Positions 27,538 through 35,394 of a stretch of 64,000 nt of DNA are shown here, one piece after another. Under the pieces are notes generated by a model. It saw only the letters and a program-made list of their open reading frames with translations. It did no database searches and was not told where the DNA came from. How positions within the stretch are numbered: the first letter of the stretch is position 1; each line of letters starts with the position of its first letter. This stretch comes from Blastomonas sp. (GTDB lineage Bacteria; Pseudomonadota; Alphaproteobacteria; Sphingomonadales; Sphingomonadaceae): the NCBI RefSeq assembly GCF_030373265.1, contig NZ_JAUCZC010000011.1:48764-112763 (forward strand), read 5' to 3'. The translations under genes were made by a program, and so were the position numbers.

Positions 27538-27552
27538 GCGCAGGGGGGCCTT

Positions 27553-27933
27553 TCAAAGCTGATAGGGAACGCGGATGCCCGGCATCTCTGCCGGAAAATC
27601 CTTGGTATTTCGTGTAATCAGGACGCGTCCGCGTATCTGGGCGGTGGCGAGGATGATGGCGTCCATGGCCCGGAGCTGCCCACGCTCGCGGCGGAGCGCA
27701 GCTGCGCGCCTGCCAATTTCAGCATCCACTTCATCAATACCGAATCCCGAAAGAAGCGTTTCGGCACGCCTCAGCGAATCCCCCTCGCCCTTGGACATGA
27801 CCTCGATCCAGACCACGCGACTGATCCAAGCCCTGGCTCCAAAATCGGTGGCACGGTCGATTTCTGCTCTTGCCTGAATGTACCCAGCCAATGCATCGAT
27901 GATGATATTTGAATCGAAACTGAAGCCGCTCAC
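27553..27933 (-). CDS. vapC: PIN-domain ribonuclease toxin (VapC family)
   Basis: A 126-residue PIN nuclease expected to cleave specific RNAs. Acidic active-site residues fit the family: Asp7 (SFDSNIIID), Glu44 (WIEV), Asp91 (RAMDAIILATA) and Asp112 (TRNTKDF). The start overlaps the antitoxin stop by 4 bases (ATGA). The gene looks intact. It sits between glmU and glmS on the same strand. Confidence 0.87.
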   Translation of the reverse strand: MSGFSFDSNIIIDALAGYIQARAEIDRATDFGARAWISRVVWIEVMSKGEGDSLRRAETLLSGFGIDEVDAEIGRRAAALRRERGQLRAMDAIILATAQIRGRVLITRNTKDFPAEMPGIRVPYQL

Positions 27934-28307
27934 TTGGAATTTAGCTGCTTAGGTTCAGGATATTTGCCGGCCAGCATATCGAGGTGGATTTGGCGCTGAC
28001 GGTCATCCTCGTCGTCAAACAGATCGGGAAACTCGGCTTTGACCTCTTCATAGTCGTCGTCCCAAGGCCGCGTCCATGATGCACGTTCACGTCTTTGCCA
28101 CTCGACGGAGTCGCCAATATCGACGCGGTCGCGCCACGCGCCAAAACCGATATCGAGCCACTTCTTGTCCTGTGCCGAGGAAAACCCGACTTTATAATCC
28201 GCTACAGCCTCGCGCAAAACCTGCGCACGCGATTTGCCCTGCTCGGCAGCAAGCTGGTCGAGCCATTCGATGTCATCTTCAGGAAGGTCAGCGAGGATGC
28301 GGGGCAT
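27930..28307 (-). CDS. vapB: Ribbon-helix-helix antitoxin of the VapBC-type pair
   Basis: A 125-residue protein whose N-terminus (MPRILADLPEDDIEWLDQLA, then SRAQVLREAVADY) is a CopG/RHH DNA-binding domain. The acidic C-terminal half (about 70-125) is rich in Asp, Glu and Trp and is the likely toxin-binding tail; it is longer than in most VapB proteins. It is translationally coupled to the toxin gene. A pair of TGATATCA palindromes directly upstream (28318-28340) is the likely autoregulatory operator. Confidence 0.8.
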   Translation of the reverse strand: MPRILADLPEDDIEWLDQLAAEQGKSRAQVLREAVADYKVGFSSAQDKKWLDIGFGAWRDRVDIGDSVEWQRRERASWTRPWDDDYEEVKAEFPDLFDDEDDRQRQIHLDMLAGKYPEPKQLNSK

Positions 28308-28317
28308 GGTGATATAC

Positions 28318-28340
28318 TGATATCATATCATGATATCATG
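28318..28340. promoter_or_regulatory. Paired palindromes upstream of antitoxin gene, candidate operator
   Basis: TGATATCA at 28318-28325 and CATGATATCATG at 28329-28340 are perfect palindromes with centres 13 bases apart, 11 bases before the antitoxin start. Closely spaced palindromes are typical of RHH antitoxin operators. They lie in the 50-base gap between glmU and vapB. Confidence 0.65.
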
Positions 28341-28357
28341 TCAATCCGAATGCCGCC

Positions 28358-29716
28358 TCACTTGCCCTCGCGCTTTCTCCTGCGCATCGCGTCGTGGAAG
28401 CGGTCGGCCCAGCCGGGCTTGACCAATTGTTCACCGCGAACGAGGCGCAACTCGCCATCGGCGACGTCGCGCGAGACCGCGCTGCCAGCAGCGACGATCG
28501 CATCGCGCCCGATCTTCACCGGAGCGATCAGCGAGCTGTTCGAGCCGATAAAGGCATTTTCGCCGATCACGGTCTGGTATTTGAAATAGCCGTCGTAATT
28601 GCAGGTAATCGTGCCCGCGCCAATATTCGCGTTGGCGCCGACGGTCGCGTCGCCGAGATAGGTCAGGTGGCTGGCCTTCGCGCCGGGGCCGAGCACCGCC
28701 TTCTTCATCTCGACGAAATTGCCGACCTTGGCGCCTTCCTGCATCTGTGCACCGGGCCGCAGCCGCGCGAACGGGCCGACCGAACAGCCGCTGGCGATGG
28801 TCGCGCCTTCAAGATGGCTGAACGCGTGGATCACGACATCATCGGCGATGGTGACGCCGGGTCCGAAGACCACATTGGGCTCGATCACGACATCGCGGCC
28901 GATCACCGTGTCATGCGCGAACCATACCGTTTCGGGAGCGACCAGGCTCGCGCCATCGGCCATCACCTGCGCCCGGCGGCGGGCCTGCCAGATGCTTTCG
29001 GCTTCGGCGAGCTCGGCGCGGCTGTTGATGCCGATCAACTCGTCGGCGTCGGTCTCGACCACCACCGCGCGATCTCCATCGGCGATCGCCAGCATGACGA
29101 TATCGGGAAGATAATATTCACCCGCCGCATTGTCGTTGCCGACACGTTCGAGCAGCGGCCACAGATCCGCCGTACGCACCGCGGTCACGCCCGAGTTGCA
29201 CAGCCTCACGCTGCGTTCGTGGTCGCTTGCGTCCTTGAACTCCACCATCTTGGCGATGGTCCCCGATTCATCCGCGATGATCCGGCCATAGGCCTTGGCA
29301 TCATCGGGGGTGAATCCCAGCACCGCAACGCGCGGTGCGTCGGGCGCGGAAAGGCGTTCGGTCAGGCGGCGGATGGTATCTGGCTTGAGAAAGGGCGTAT
29401 CGCCGAAGCAGACGATCGCGGTGCCGTCGAAATCGGCGAGCGCGGCCTTGGCCTGCAGCGCGGCATGCGCGGTGCCCAGTTGCTCGGCCTGATGCGCGAT
29501 CGCAACGCCGCGCGGTGCAACCGATGCCTCCACCTGCTCGCGCCGTGCTCCCACAACGACGACCTGGCGCGCGGCCCCCGCCGCCGTCAGGCTTTCCAGC
29601 AGGTGATGCAGCATCGAAAGACCGGCAACAGGGTGAAGCACCTTGTGCAGATCGGACTTCATCCGTGTGCCCTGGCCTGCCGCCAAAATGATTGCGGTCA
29701 GCGCCTGCTCACCCAT
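28358..29716 (-). CDS. glmU: Bifunctional GlmU: GlcN-1-P acetyltransferase / UDP-GlcNAc pyrophosphorylase
   Basis: A 452-residue enzyme for the last two steps to UDP-GlcNAc. The uridylyltransferase domain starts with LAAGQGTRMKSDLHKVLHP. The C-terminal left-handed beta-helix has hexapeptide repeats from about residue 250 (VIEPNVVFGPGVTIADDVVI and following), with NYDGYFKYQT carrying acetyltransferase residues. The ATG at 29716 (MGEQALTAIIL) gives the family length, compared with 456 in E. coli. It heads the minus-strand run glmU-vapB-vapC-glmS and is divergent from gph. Confidence 0.96.
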   Translation of the reverse strand: MGEQALTAIILAAGQGTRMKSDLHKVLHPVAGLSMLHHLLESLTAAGAARQVVVVGARREQVEASVAPRGVAIAHQAEQLGTAHAALQAKAALADFDGTAIVCFGDTPFLKPDTIRRLTERLSAPDAPRVAVLGFTPDDAKAYGRIIADESGTIAKMVEFKDASDHERSVRLCNSGVTAVRTADLWPLLERVGNDNAAGEYYLPDIVMLAIADGDRAVVVETDADELIGINSRAELAEAESIWQARRRAQVMADGASLVAPETVWFAHDTVIGRDVVIEPNVVFGPGVTIADDVVIHAFSHLEGATIASGCSVGPFARLRPGAQMQEGAKVGNFVEMKKAVLGPGAKASHLTYLGDATVGANANIGAGTITCNYDGYFKYQTVIGENAFIGSNSSLIAPVKIGRDAIVAAGSAVSRDVADGELRLVRGEQLVKPGWADRFHDAMRRRKREGK

Positions 29717-29810
29717 ATTCAATGTTCTCCGCGTTTCCCAAAGCAGATCGCGCAAAGTCTTGCCACGAACCGCTTGCATCTTCCACCTTTTTCGGGCGAT
29801 GCAGGCCCCC

Positions 29811-30500
29811 ATGACAGATTTTCCCTACCAAATCATTGGCTTTGATCTCGACGGCACATTGCTCGACACCAGCCCCGAGCTGACCGTTTCGGTCAACCAC
29901 ACGCTTTCGCTCGCAGGGCTGCCGACACTGACCCGGGACGAAGTCAAGCCGATGGTAGGCCTCGGCGCCAAGCACATGCTGCAGGTAGGTCTGGAGCGCG
30001 CGGGCAACACCGATCCGCAGGCGCTGCGCGACTATCTGCCGATCCTGCTCGACCATTATGGCGAGAATCTGGGCACCGGATCGCCGCCCTATCCAGGGCT
30101 GCTCGATGCGATGGCGCGGTTCGATGCGATGGGGGTCAAGATGACCATCGTTACCAACAAGTATGAAAGGTTCGCGGTGAAACTGCTGACCGAGGTCGGG
30201 CTGATCGACCGCTTCGCCTGCGTCATCGGCGGCGACACCATGGGCAAGGGCAAAGCCAAGCCCGACCGCGCGCCGATCGACGAGATGATCCGCCGCTGCG
30301 GGGGCGAGCCGGGGGTGACCCCGGCGGCGTTCATCGGCGACAGCATCTACGACGTGATGGCCGCGCACAATGCCGGCATTCCCTGTGTCGCGGTCAGCTT
30401 CGGCTTTCTGCATCAGCCGGTCGAGAGCCTGGGCGCGGACGCGATCATCGACCATTATGACGACTTCATTCCGACGCTGGAGCAACTGGTTTGCCAGTGA
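29811..30500 (+). CDS. gph: HAD hydrolase, phosphoglycolate phosphatase type
   Basis: A 229-residue HAD-superfamily phosphatase that probably removes 2-phosphoglycolate formed during DNA repair. Motif I is FDLDGTLLDTSPEL (nucleophile Asp), motif II is IVTNK, and motif IV is FIGDSIYDVMAAHNAG. The cap and length match bacterial Gph. The ATG at 29811 was chosen; an in-frame ATG at 29799 is a possible alternative. The next gene starts with a GTG overlapping its stop. Confidence 0.85.
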   Translation: MTDFPYQIIGFDLDGTLLDTSPELTVSVNHTLSLAGLPTLTRDEVKPMVGLGAKHMLQVGLERAGNTDPQALRDYLPILLDHYGENLGTGSPPYPGLLDAMARFDAMGVKMTIVTNKYERFAVKLLTEVGLIDRFACVIGGDTMGKGKAKPDRAPIDEMIRRCGGEPGVTPAAFIGDSIYDVMAAHNAGIPCVAVSFGFLHQPVESLGADAIIDHYDDFIPTLEQLVCQ

Positions 30501-30913
30501 CGATCCGCCGGTTCGATCTGCGCGATTTTGCCGGGGTCGAAGCGCTATGGAACGCCTGTTTCCCTGACGATCCGCCGCACAGTCGCGCGCAGGTTGCAAT
30601 TCCCCAGAAGCTTGCGTTCCAGCCCGAGCTGTTCTGGGTCGCGATAGGCGGGGAGCGTGTGATCGGGAGTATCATGGCAGGCTATGATGGCCATCGCGGC
30701 TGGCTGTATTCGGTCGCGGTACTGCCCGGCGAGCAGGGCCATGGGCTGGGCGCCCGATTGGTGAGGACCGCCGAGGATGCGTTGCGCGCCTTGGGATGCA
30801 CCAAAGTAAACCTGCAGGTGCGCGATACCAACAAGGCGGTCGCCGGGTTCTATGCCGGTCTGGGCTATGCCGAAGAGCCCCGCATCAGCATGGGCCGCTG
30901 GCTTCAGGACTAA
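30497..30913 (+). CDS. YpeA-like GNAT acetyltransferase
   Basis: A 138-residue N-acetyltransferase resembling E. coli YpeA: the GYDGHRGWLYSVAVLP stretch, the acetyl-CoA loop EQGHGLGARLV, and LQVRDTNKAVAGFYAGLGY follow in family order. The start is taken as the GTG at 30497, which overlaps the gph stop (GTGA); a TTG two codons upstream is also open. The acceptor is unknown. The stop overlaps the convergent nucleotidyltransferase stop. Confidence 0.83.
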   Translation: MTIRRFDLRDFAGVEALWNACFPDDPPHSRAQVAIPQKLAFQPELFWVAIGGERVIGSIMAGYDGHRGWLYSVAVLPGEQGHGLGARLVRTAEDALRALGCTKVNLQVRDTNKAVAGFYAGLGYAEEPRISMGRWLQD

Positions 30914-31995
30914 CCCCGGTGCCCCTTGCGCCACTTGGTCCACAGGTGCCGCGCCAGCATCGCAGGCGGCATCCGCAGCAGGTGCGAGCGGATGTAGAAA
31001 CCCTGTCGGGTGAGCTTGCGAGTCTTTCGGCCCCAGCCATCGACCGCAGTGATCCGGCGCAGGAAAAGCGTGTCGCTCGTCGATACCCTGCTGTTCTCCG
31101 GCGAAAGCCCGAGTCCAGGGTCGGATTGCGCTGCATTCGCTCTGGACTCCGACTTTCGCCGGAAAACGATTGGGGTGCCGAACAACTGGGCCGATAGCCG
31201 CAACGCACGGCCCACGGCATCCGTCAGCCCATGCAGCTTCGCGCGCTCCGCCAGCGTTTCGGAAAACCCTTCCTCCTCGACGACAAACTGCCGCACCAGC
31301 CGGTCGATGTCCCACAGGTTGCGCATCCCGCCCGACAGGTCGCCATCGGCAATCAGGTGCGCGGCGGCATGGCAGATGATGTCGGCGGGGCTCAGCGCGT
31401 ATAGCCCCGATGGCAGCGCGCGCGCATCTGCGATCAGCGCGGCGGCATCGGGGGTGGGCCCGGCAGTCAGCGGGAGGATCGTGTGGTGAACGTCGATCAT
31501 CCGGTCACGCTCTGCATGGATCAGCGGCGGCAGTTCGTGCATCCATTCGCGATAATAGGCGTCATCATACGGATCGGGCTTGACCCACTCCCAGCCAGCC
31601 TCGAGCAGCAGCCCCTCGACCTGGTCGAGCCCGCCGCGATCCACCAATATGTCGAGATCGCCGATCGACCGACCCAACGCCGCGTCGTATCCGGCTGCGG
31701 CAAAGGCAGTGCCCTTGAGCAGCACCACCCGGCCGGGATATTCGGCGAGCGCCATCCGCGCGCACTCGGCCTCCCACAGCGCCTGGCGTTGCCCTGCGAC
31801 GTTGGAATGGCGCACGTCGGCAAAGACACGGGCGACATCGGGGGGGATCGGGGCATCGGCCAGCACCTCGGCCAGCGTGCCGATCAGCGACAGCGCACGC
31901 GCGGCTGACAGCAGATGCGTCCAGCCGGTGGCATCCAGCGCGGCGACCGACCCCGGATCGGTAAGCGCGCGCGCGACCGACCAGCCATTGGTCAT
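30910..31995 (-). CDS. NTP_transf_5-type nucleotidyltransferase, last gene of the HPr-rel-A type cluster
   Basis: A 361-residue member of the nucleotidyltransferase group with PF14907-like layout: VVLLKGTAFAAAGYD then RSIGDLDILVDR (catalytic D-x-D in GDLDILV) at about residues 92-122, then VHHTILP and a helical C-terminus. Related proteins occur with HprK-like kinases in lasso-peptide and other peptide clusters. Its start overlaps the kinase stop (ATGA). Residues about 280-301 (RRKSESRANAAQSDPGLGLS region) are encoded by a palindromic DNA repeat that looks inserted in frame. Confidence 0.8.
   Translation of the reverse strand: MTNGWSVARALTDPGSVAALDATGWTHLLSAARALSLIGTLAEVLADAPIPPDVARVFADVRHSNVAGQRQALWEAECARMALAEYPGRVVLLKGTAFAAAGYDAALGRSIGDLDILVDRGGLDQVEGLLLEAGWEWVKPDPYDDAYYREWMHELPPLIHAERDRMIDVHHTILPLTAGPTPDAAALIADARALPSGLYALSPADIICHAAAHLIADGDLSGGMRNLWDIDRLVRQFVVEEEGFSETLAERAKLHGLTDAVGRALRLSAQLFGTPIVFRRKSESRANAAQSDPGLGLSPENSRVSTSDTLFLRRITAVDGWGRKTRKLTRQGFYIRSHLLRMPPAMLARHLWTKWRKGHRG
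31098..31162. repeat. Palindromic repeat inside the nucleotidyltransferase gene
   Basis: The left arm CCGGCGAAAGCCCGAGTCCA continues to 31120, and the right arm at 31140-31162 is its reverse complement at 20 of 23 positions, with a 19-base loop. The arms resemble the TTCCCGCGAAAGCGGGAATC type of intergenic repeat found elsewhere in this window. It is wholly inside a coding region and keeps the frame open. Confidence 0.8.
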
Positions 31996-32885
31996 GCCGC
32001 GGCTGCCCTCGCCCCGGTCTTGGCGCCCTGCTCCGACCAGAGTCGCTCGACCATCTCGACGCCCTCCTCGCCATCGGCATAATCGATCGCACACGCTGAC
32101 ATCGCGCGGACAAAGCCGGTGAGCGCATCGAACCCGCGTTCGCCCAGCGCGACATAATTGGTCGAGGCCTGGGTCAACCGGACGAAGCTCTCCGCCTCAT
32201 CGACCCGCCGGACTGCGCGCGGGTATCCAAAGCGCGGGAACAGCAGCAAAGCGGGCCGGGTTTCGCGCGCCATCAGCTGGACCGCCTCGGTGCGCGGGCG
32301 CAGGTGCCGGATCGTGCCCTTGGGGGTATCGCGCATCACCGGACCGAAGCGGGTGTCGTCGTCGACCTCGCGCTCCATGGCCGAAATCGCGGTGTTCTTG
32401 AGGCTGACCGGGCGCGGAAACGGCACGATCATCCCGGTATCGGGATCGAGCAGCACGAACTCGTCGCCCAGAAAGCGCCAGCCGCGTTCCCCGAGCAGTG
32501 CCGACAGGGTGGACTTGCCCGCGCCCGACACCCCGGTCATGATAACGGCGCGGCCATTGCGCGACACCGCGCTCGCGTGCAGCAGCAGATGCCGCCGCCA
32601 GCCCAAGGCCATCTGCAGGTTCATTGCCATTTCGGCCGCGAGCAGCCCCTGCTCCAGCGGCAAGGGCACCGCATCGGGCAAGGTGAAATCCCCCGCGATC
32701 GCAACCTGCGGCCTGACGACCCGGCGCAAGGCCGAGGTCGCCTGCAGCCGCACGGTGAAATCGGGAACACCCTCGTCGAGCGGGTAATCGCTGTAGAGCT
32801 GGCGCAGCTGATCGATCGGCGCACGCCAGTCACTGCCGATACGGAATCGGGCCGGTCCAACAGTGATAAAACAGGAGTGGCGCAT
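31992..32885 (-). CDS. HprK-related kinase (HPr-rel-A type)
   Basis: A 297-residue relative of HPr kinase/phosphorylase. Walker A is GVSGAGKST at residues 118-126, followed by LLGERGWRFLGDEFVLLD, the HprK-like second motif with acidic residues. LLHASAV before the P-loop is also HprK-like. No HPr protein is nearby. The ATG at 32885 (MRHSCFITVGPARFRIG) gives the family N-terminus. In peptide clusters such as paeninodin, relatives phosphorylate a serine of a peptide; the target here is unknown. It is coupled to the nucleotidyltransferase gene by a 4-base overlap. Confidence 0.82.
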   Translation of the reverse strand: MRHSCFITVGPARFRIGSDWRAPIDQLRQLYSDYPLDEGVPDFTVRLQATSALRRVVRPQVAIAGDFTLPDAVPLPLEQGLLAAEMAMNLQMALGWRRHLLLHASAVSRNGRAVIMTGVSGAGKSTLSALLGERGWRFLGDEFVLLDPDTGMIVPFPRPVSLKNTAISAMEREVDDDTRFGPVMRDTPKGTIRHLRPRTEAVQLMARETRPALLLFPRFGYPRAVRRVDEAESFVRLTQASTNYVALGERGFDALTGFVRAMSACAIDYADGEEGVEMVERLWSEQGAKTGARAAAA

Positions 32886-32959
32886 GGCTTTGCGCCTTAC
32901 AGCGCGCAGAGGCCGGGACAAAATGGAAACAGAAGGCTACGCCCCAAGCTGGCGCAGAT

Positions 32960-32997
32960 TTGCATCAGCGTGATGCAAGCGTGTCACGCATCGTGAC
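32960..32997. promoter_or_regulatory. Two adjacent inverted repeats between the PqqD-like and kinase genes
   Basis: TTGCATCA/TGATGCAA (32960-32978, 3-base spacer) and GTCACG/CGTGAC (32983-32997) lie side by side; the second spans the stop codon of the PqqD-like gene. They could attenuate or separate transcription of kinase and nucleotidyltransferase from the upstream genes, or bind a regulator. Confidence 0.4.
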
Positions 32998-33295
32998 GGA
33001 CCGCGACCAGACCGAGCTGCGCCAGCTCTGCCAACCGTTCTGCCACCACCGCCACAGGCGCCTCGCCCGGGTCGTCTCCGACGATATCGAAGCGCTCCGC
33101 GACCGCCACCAGAACCTCCGCCGCAGACGCTGCTTTGCCAGGCCCCAGCCGCGCCAGCGCATCCAGCAAATCCGGGACCGGCTCGGCCAGCAGATGGGTG
33201 ATACCCGAGGGCACATGGTAGATCGCTTCGAGCCCGCCGAGTGGCACGCGCTTCAGCGCGGTTTCGGGCAAGGCAGCAAAGCGCAGGACGGACAT
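32984..33295 (-). CDS. PqqD-like small protein (HPr-rel-A system)
   Basis: A 103-residue PqqD/RRE-like domain, the type that binds leader peptides and presents them to modifying enzymes. The N-terminal strands LKRVPLGGLEAIYHVPSG are followed by a helical region LLDALARLG and a C-terminal RLAELAQLGLVAV helix-strand, as in PqqD relatives. No radical SAM PqqE or PqqA peptide is nearby. The ATG at 33295 was chosen over an in-frame GTG at 33307. It stands between the Tat-signal protein gene and the kinase gene. Confidence 0.72.
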   Translation of the reverse strand: MSVLRFAALPETALKRVPLGGLEAIYHVPSGITHLLAEPVPDLLDALARLGPGKAASAAEVLVAVAERFDIVGDDPGEAPVAVVAERLAELAQLGLVAVRHDA

Positions 33296-33310
33296 CGCCG
33301 AGGCCACCGC

Positions 33311-33739
33311 TCAGCGGCGCGGCATCTGCAGCGAGGCGTAGCAGGTAAATCCGCTCTGGCCGTTCTGCAGCTTGCGGATGTAATTGAGATAGGCCCGCGA
33401 CTGTTCGCGCGAGGTCCCCGGCAGGCTGCGGCCCTGCAGCGCCTGGCGCACCTCTTCACCCGTGAAGTCGCGCGGGGAGGGAGGAAAAGCACCCGGTGTA
33501 TCGGGAGAGACGAGCTTGCCCGACGCATCGATGAACATCCCCTTGCCGCGCTCGGGCACGGGGATGGTGCAGTTGAGCACCGAGCCTGCCGTCTGTGCAA
33601 GCGCCGGACGAATGCTCACCACCGCGGACGTTGCGACGGCGCCGATCAGCAGGGTACGCCGCGAAGCCGTGCCGCGCGCCAGCGGATCGCGCGAATCATT
33701 CTTGCCGGTGTCACCCCTGTTGCCGTCGTCAGCGCTCAT
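33311..33739 (-). CDS. Tat-signal secreted protein, first gene of HPr-rel-A type cluster
   Basis: A 142-residue protein with a twin-arginine signal peptide (SRRTLLIGAVATSAVVSIRP, cut near ALA-Q at about residue 50). The mature part of roughly 90 residues has IPVPERGKGMFIDASGKLVS, a charged middle and two cysteines (one near the mature N-terminus in LNCTIP, one in GFTCYASL near the C-terminus). I recognise no family. Its position upstream of the PqqD-like, kinase and nucleotidyltransferase genes makes it a candidate substrate or partner of that system; this is inference. Confidence 0.7.
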   Translation of the reverse strand: MSADDGNRGDTGKNDSRDPLARGTASRRTLLIGAVATSAVVSIRPALAQTAGSVLNCTIPVPERGKGMFIDASGKLVSPDTPGAFPPSPRDFTGEEVRQALQGRSLPGTSREQSRAYLNYIRKLQNGQSGFTCYASLQMPRR

Positions 33740-33884
33740 ATTTGAAATTCCCCGGTGCCCGAGACGATCGGCGCACATGCCTCAGCAAACTTAAGGACCA
33801 TCGACCCGCCAAGGCAAGGTATTTGATCGCCTGTCCTTCTGCGGGACACGCTGGCAGCCAGAGGTAAATCTCGCCAGGGCCCGG

Positions 33885-35228
33885 ATGACCGATAGCGCGA
33901 ATCCGCGCGGTTTGATATACGCGCAACCCATGGGAGACACTCCGGTATCGGGACTGAATGGCGGCCGCTTTCTGTTCGCGACAGCATTGCTGGGCGCGGG
34001 CGTGGCAATCAGCCAGTTTGGCAGCAACGGCGTAGAGCAGGCGATGATCTGCTTCGCCGCCGGGCTCGTTGCGATCGTCGCGATGGCCGATCTTTCCAGC
34101 CCGGCTAAGCACAACCCCCAGGCCGCAGCCCCGATCCGCGAGCCGGAAATCAAGCCGATCAGCCAGCATCGCGACTTTACCAGCTTCATCGATGGCCTGG
34201 CCGATCCGGTGCTGGTGCTGACCGGCACCAACGTCCGCCGAGCCAACAGCGCCGCGCGCAAGCTGCTGGGCGAATATTGCGTGGGCGAGGATGTCCGGCT
34301 GGTGATCCGCCATCCTGCCGCTGCCGATCTGCTCGTCGATACCAGCGCCGCGGCCGAAGGCCCGATCCAGCTGGTCGGCATCGGCAGTCGCGACCAGCGT
34401 TGGGAGATGCTGGTGCGCGACATGCCCGGCGGCGAACGAATCCTGCATCTGTGGGACCGCTCGGGCGTTTATGCCGTCGAGCGGATGCGCACCGATTTCG
34501 TTGCCAATGCCAGCCACGAGCTGCGCACCCCGCTGGCATCGATCAAGGGCTTTATCGAGACGCTCGAAGACAATGAGGCCGGCGCCGATCCGGAGACCCG
34601 TGCGCGCTTCCTCAACGTCATGTTCCGCGAAGCCAACCGGATGCAGAAGCTGATCGACGACCTCATCTCGCTGTCGCGCATCGAGGCGGAGAAGTTCCGC
34701 GTTCCCGACACCCCCGTCGATCTGCCCGAACTGATGCGCGAGGTGCAGACAGTGCTGCGCCACAGCCACCCCGAGCGCGGCGCGGACATCGTGCTCGATA
34801 TCGGGCCCGATCTCCCCCCGTTGCGCGGCGACCGGACGCAGCTTTCGCAGCTGCTCCACAATCTGGTGTCGAACAGCATGAAATACGGTCAGGCGGGAAC
34901 CCCGGTAACGATGCGGCTGCGCTCGTCGCGCAACGGCGCGCTGGTGCGGCTGTCGGTCAGCGATTGCGGCGAGGGCATTGCGCCGGAACATCTGCCGCGG
35001 CTGACCGAACGCTTCTATCGGGTCGATTCGAGCCGCAGCCGCGCGATCGGCGGCACAGGTCTTGGCCTGTCGATCGTCAAGCACATCGTCGAACGGCACC
35101 GCGGACGGCTCGAAATCGACAGCGAGGTTCAGCGCGGGACGACAATGACGATCACCCTGCCCGCCGACCCGCGCACCCCCCAGATCGACGGATCCGGGCC
35201 GAATCCCGATTTAACCGTGCCCGCCTGA
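33885..35228 (+). CDS. phoR: Phosphate regulon sensor histidine kinase
   Basis: A 447-residue membrane sensor for phosphate starvation. Two membrane spans (about 28-46 and 52-70) are followed by a PAS-like region (about 98-195) and a HisKA/HATPase core. The phospho-accepting His211 is in NASHELRTPLASIKGF, and the ATP-binding boxes are HNLVSNSMKYG, DCGEGI and GGTGLGLSIVKH. It heads the pst cluster, while its partner phoB is at the far end. An internal ATG at 33930 is an alternative start. Confidence 0.93.
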   Translation: MTDSANPRGLIYAQPMGDTPVSGLNGGRFLFATALLGAGVAISQFGSNGVEQAMICFAAGLVAIVAMADLSSPAKHNPQAAAPIREPEIKPISQHRDFTSFIDGLADPVLVLTGTNVRRANSAARKLLGEYCVGEDVRLVIRHPAAADLLVDTSAAAEGPIQLVGIGSRDQRWEMLVRDMPGGERILHLWDRSGVYAVERMRTDFVANASHELRTPLASIKGFIETLEDNEAGADPETRARFLNVMFREANRMQKLIDDLISLSRIEAEKFRVPDTPVDLPELMREVQTVLRHSHPERGADIVLDIGPDLPPLRGDRTQLSQLLHNLVSNSMKYGQAGTPVTMRLRSSRNGALVRLSVSDCGEGIAPEHLPRLTERFYRVDSSRSRAIGGTGLGLSIVKHIVERHRGRLEIDSEVQRGTTMTITLPADPRTPQIDGSGPNPDLTVPA

Positions 35229-35256
35229 ACGCCGGCGCACCGGGGATCCGGGGGCG

Positions 35257-35285
35257 TTGTCATAAATCCGTCATCCCATTGTCAT
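35257..35285 (+). promoter_or_regulatory. Pho box of three direct repeats (PhoB binding site)
   Basis: TTGTCAT, CCGTCAT and TTGTCAT start at 35257, 35268 and 35279, an exact 11-base period with AT-rich 4-base spacers after the first. This matches the PhoB direct-repeat consensus (CTGTCAT with 11-base spacing). It lies 155 bases before pstS and predicts induction of the pst operon under phosphate limitation. Confidence 0.88.
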
Positions 35286-35394
35286 CTTTGGGCAACCCCC
35301 TCTCCCTATCGGCTCCGTGTCGGGGGCCGCCCTTCCACACGCGCGCCGAATGGCGTGATTCTGGAAGGGCCAAGCGTGTCCTGTATTCGGGACG

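Noticed and set aside
27538..27552. A glmS-type ribozyme or riboswitch before glmS
   Set aside because: Only 15 bases separate the vapC stop from the glmS start, and glmS ribozymes are known from Gram-positive bacteria; no room for the fold.
33721..33884. A Pho box before phoR
   Set aside because: No TGTCAT-like direct repeats at 11-base spacing are present in this gap, unlike the region before pstS.
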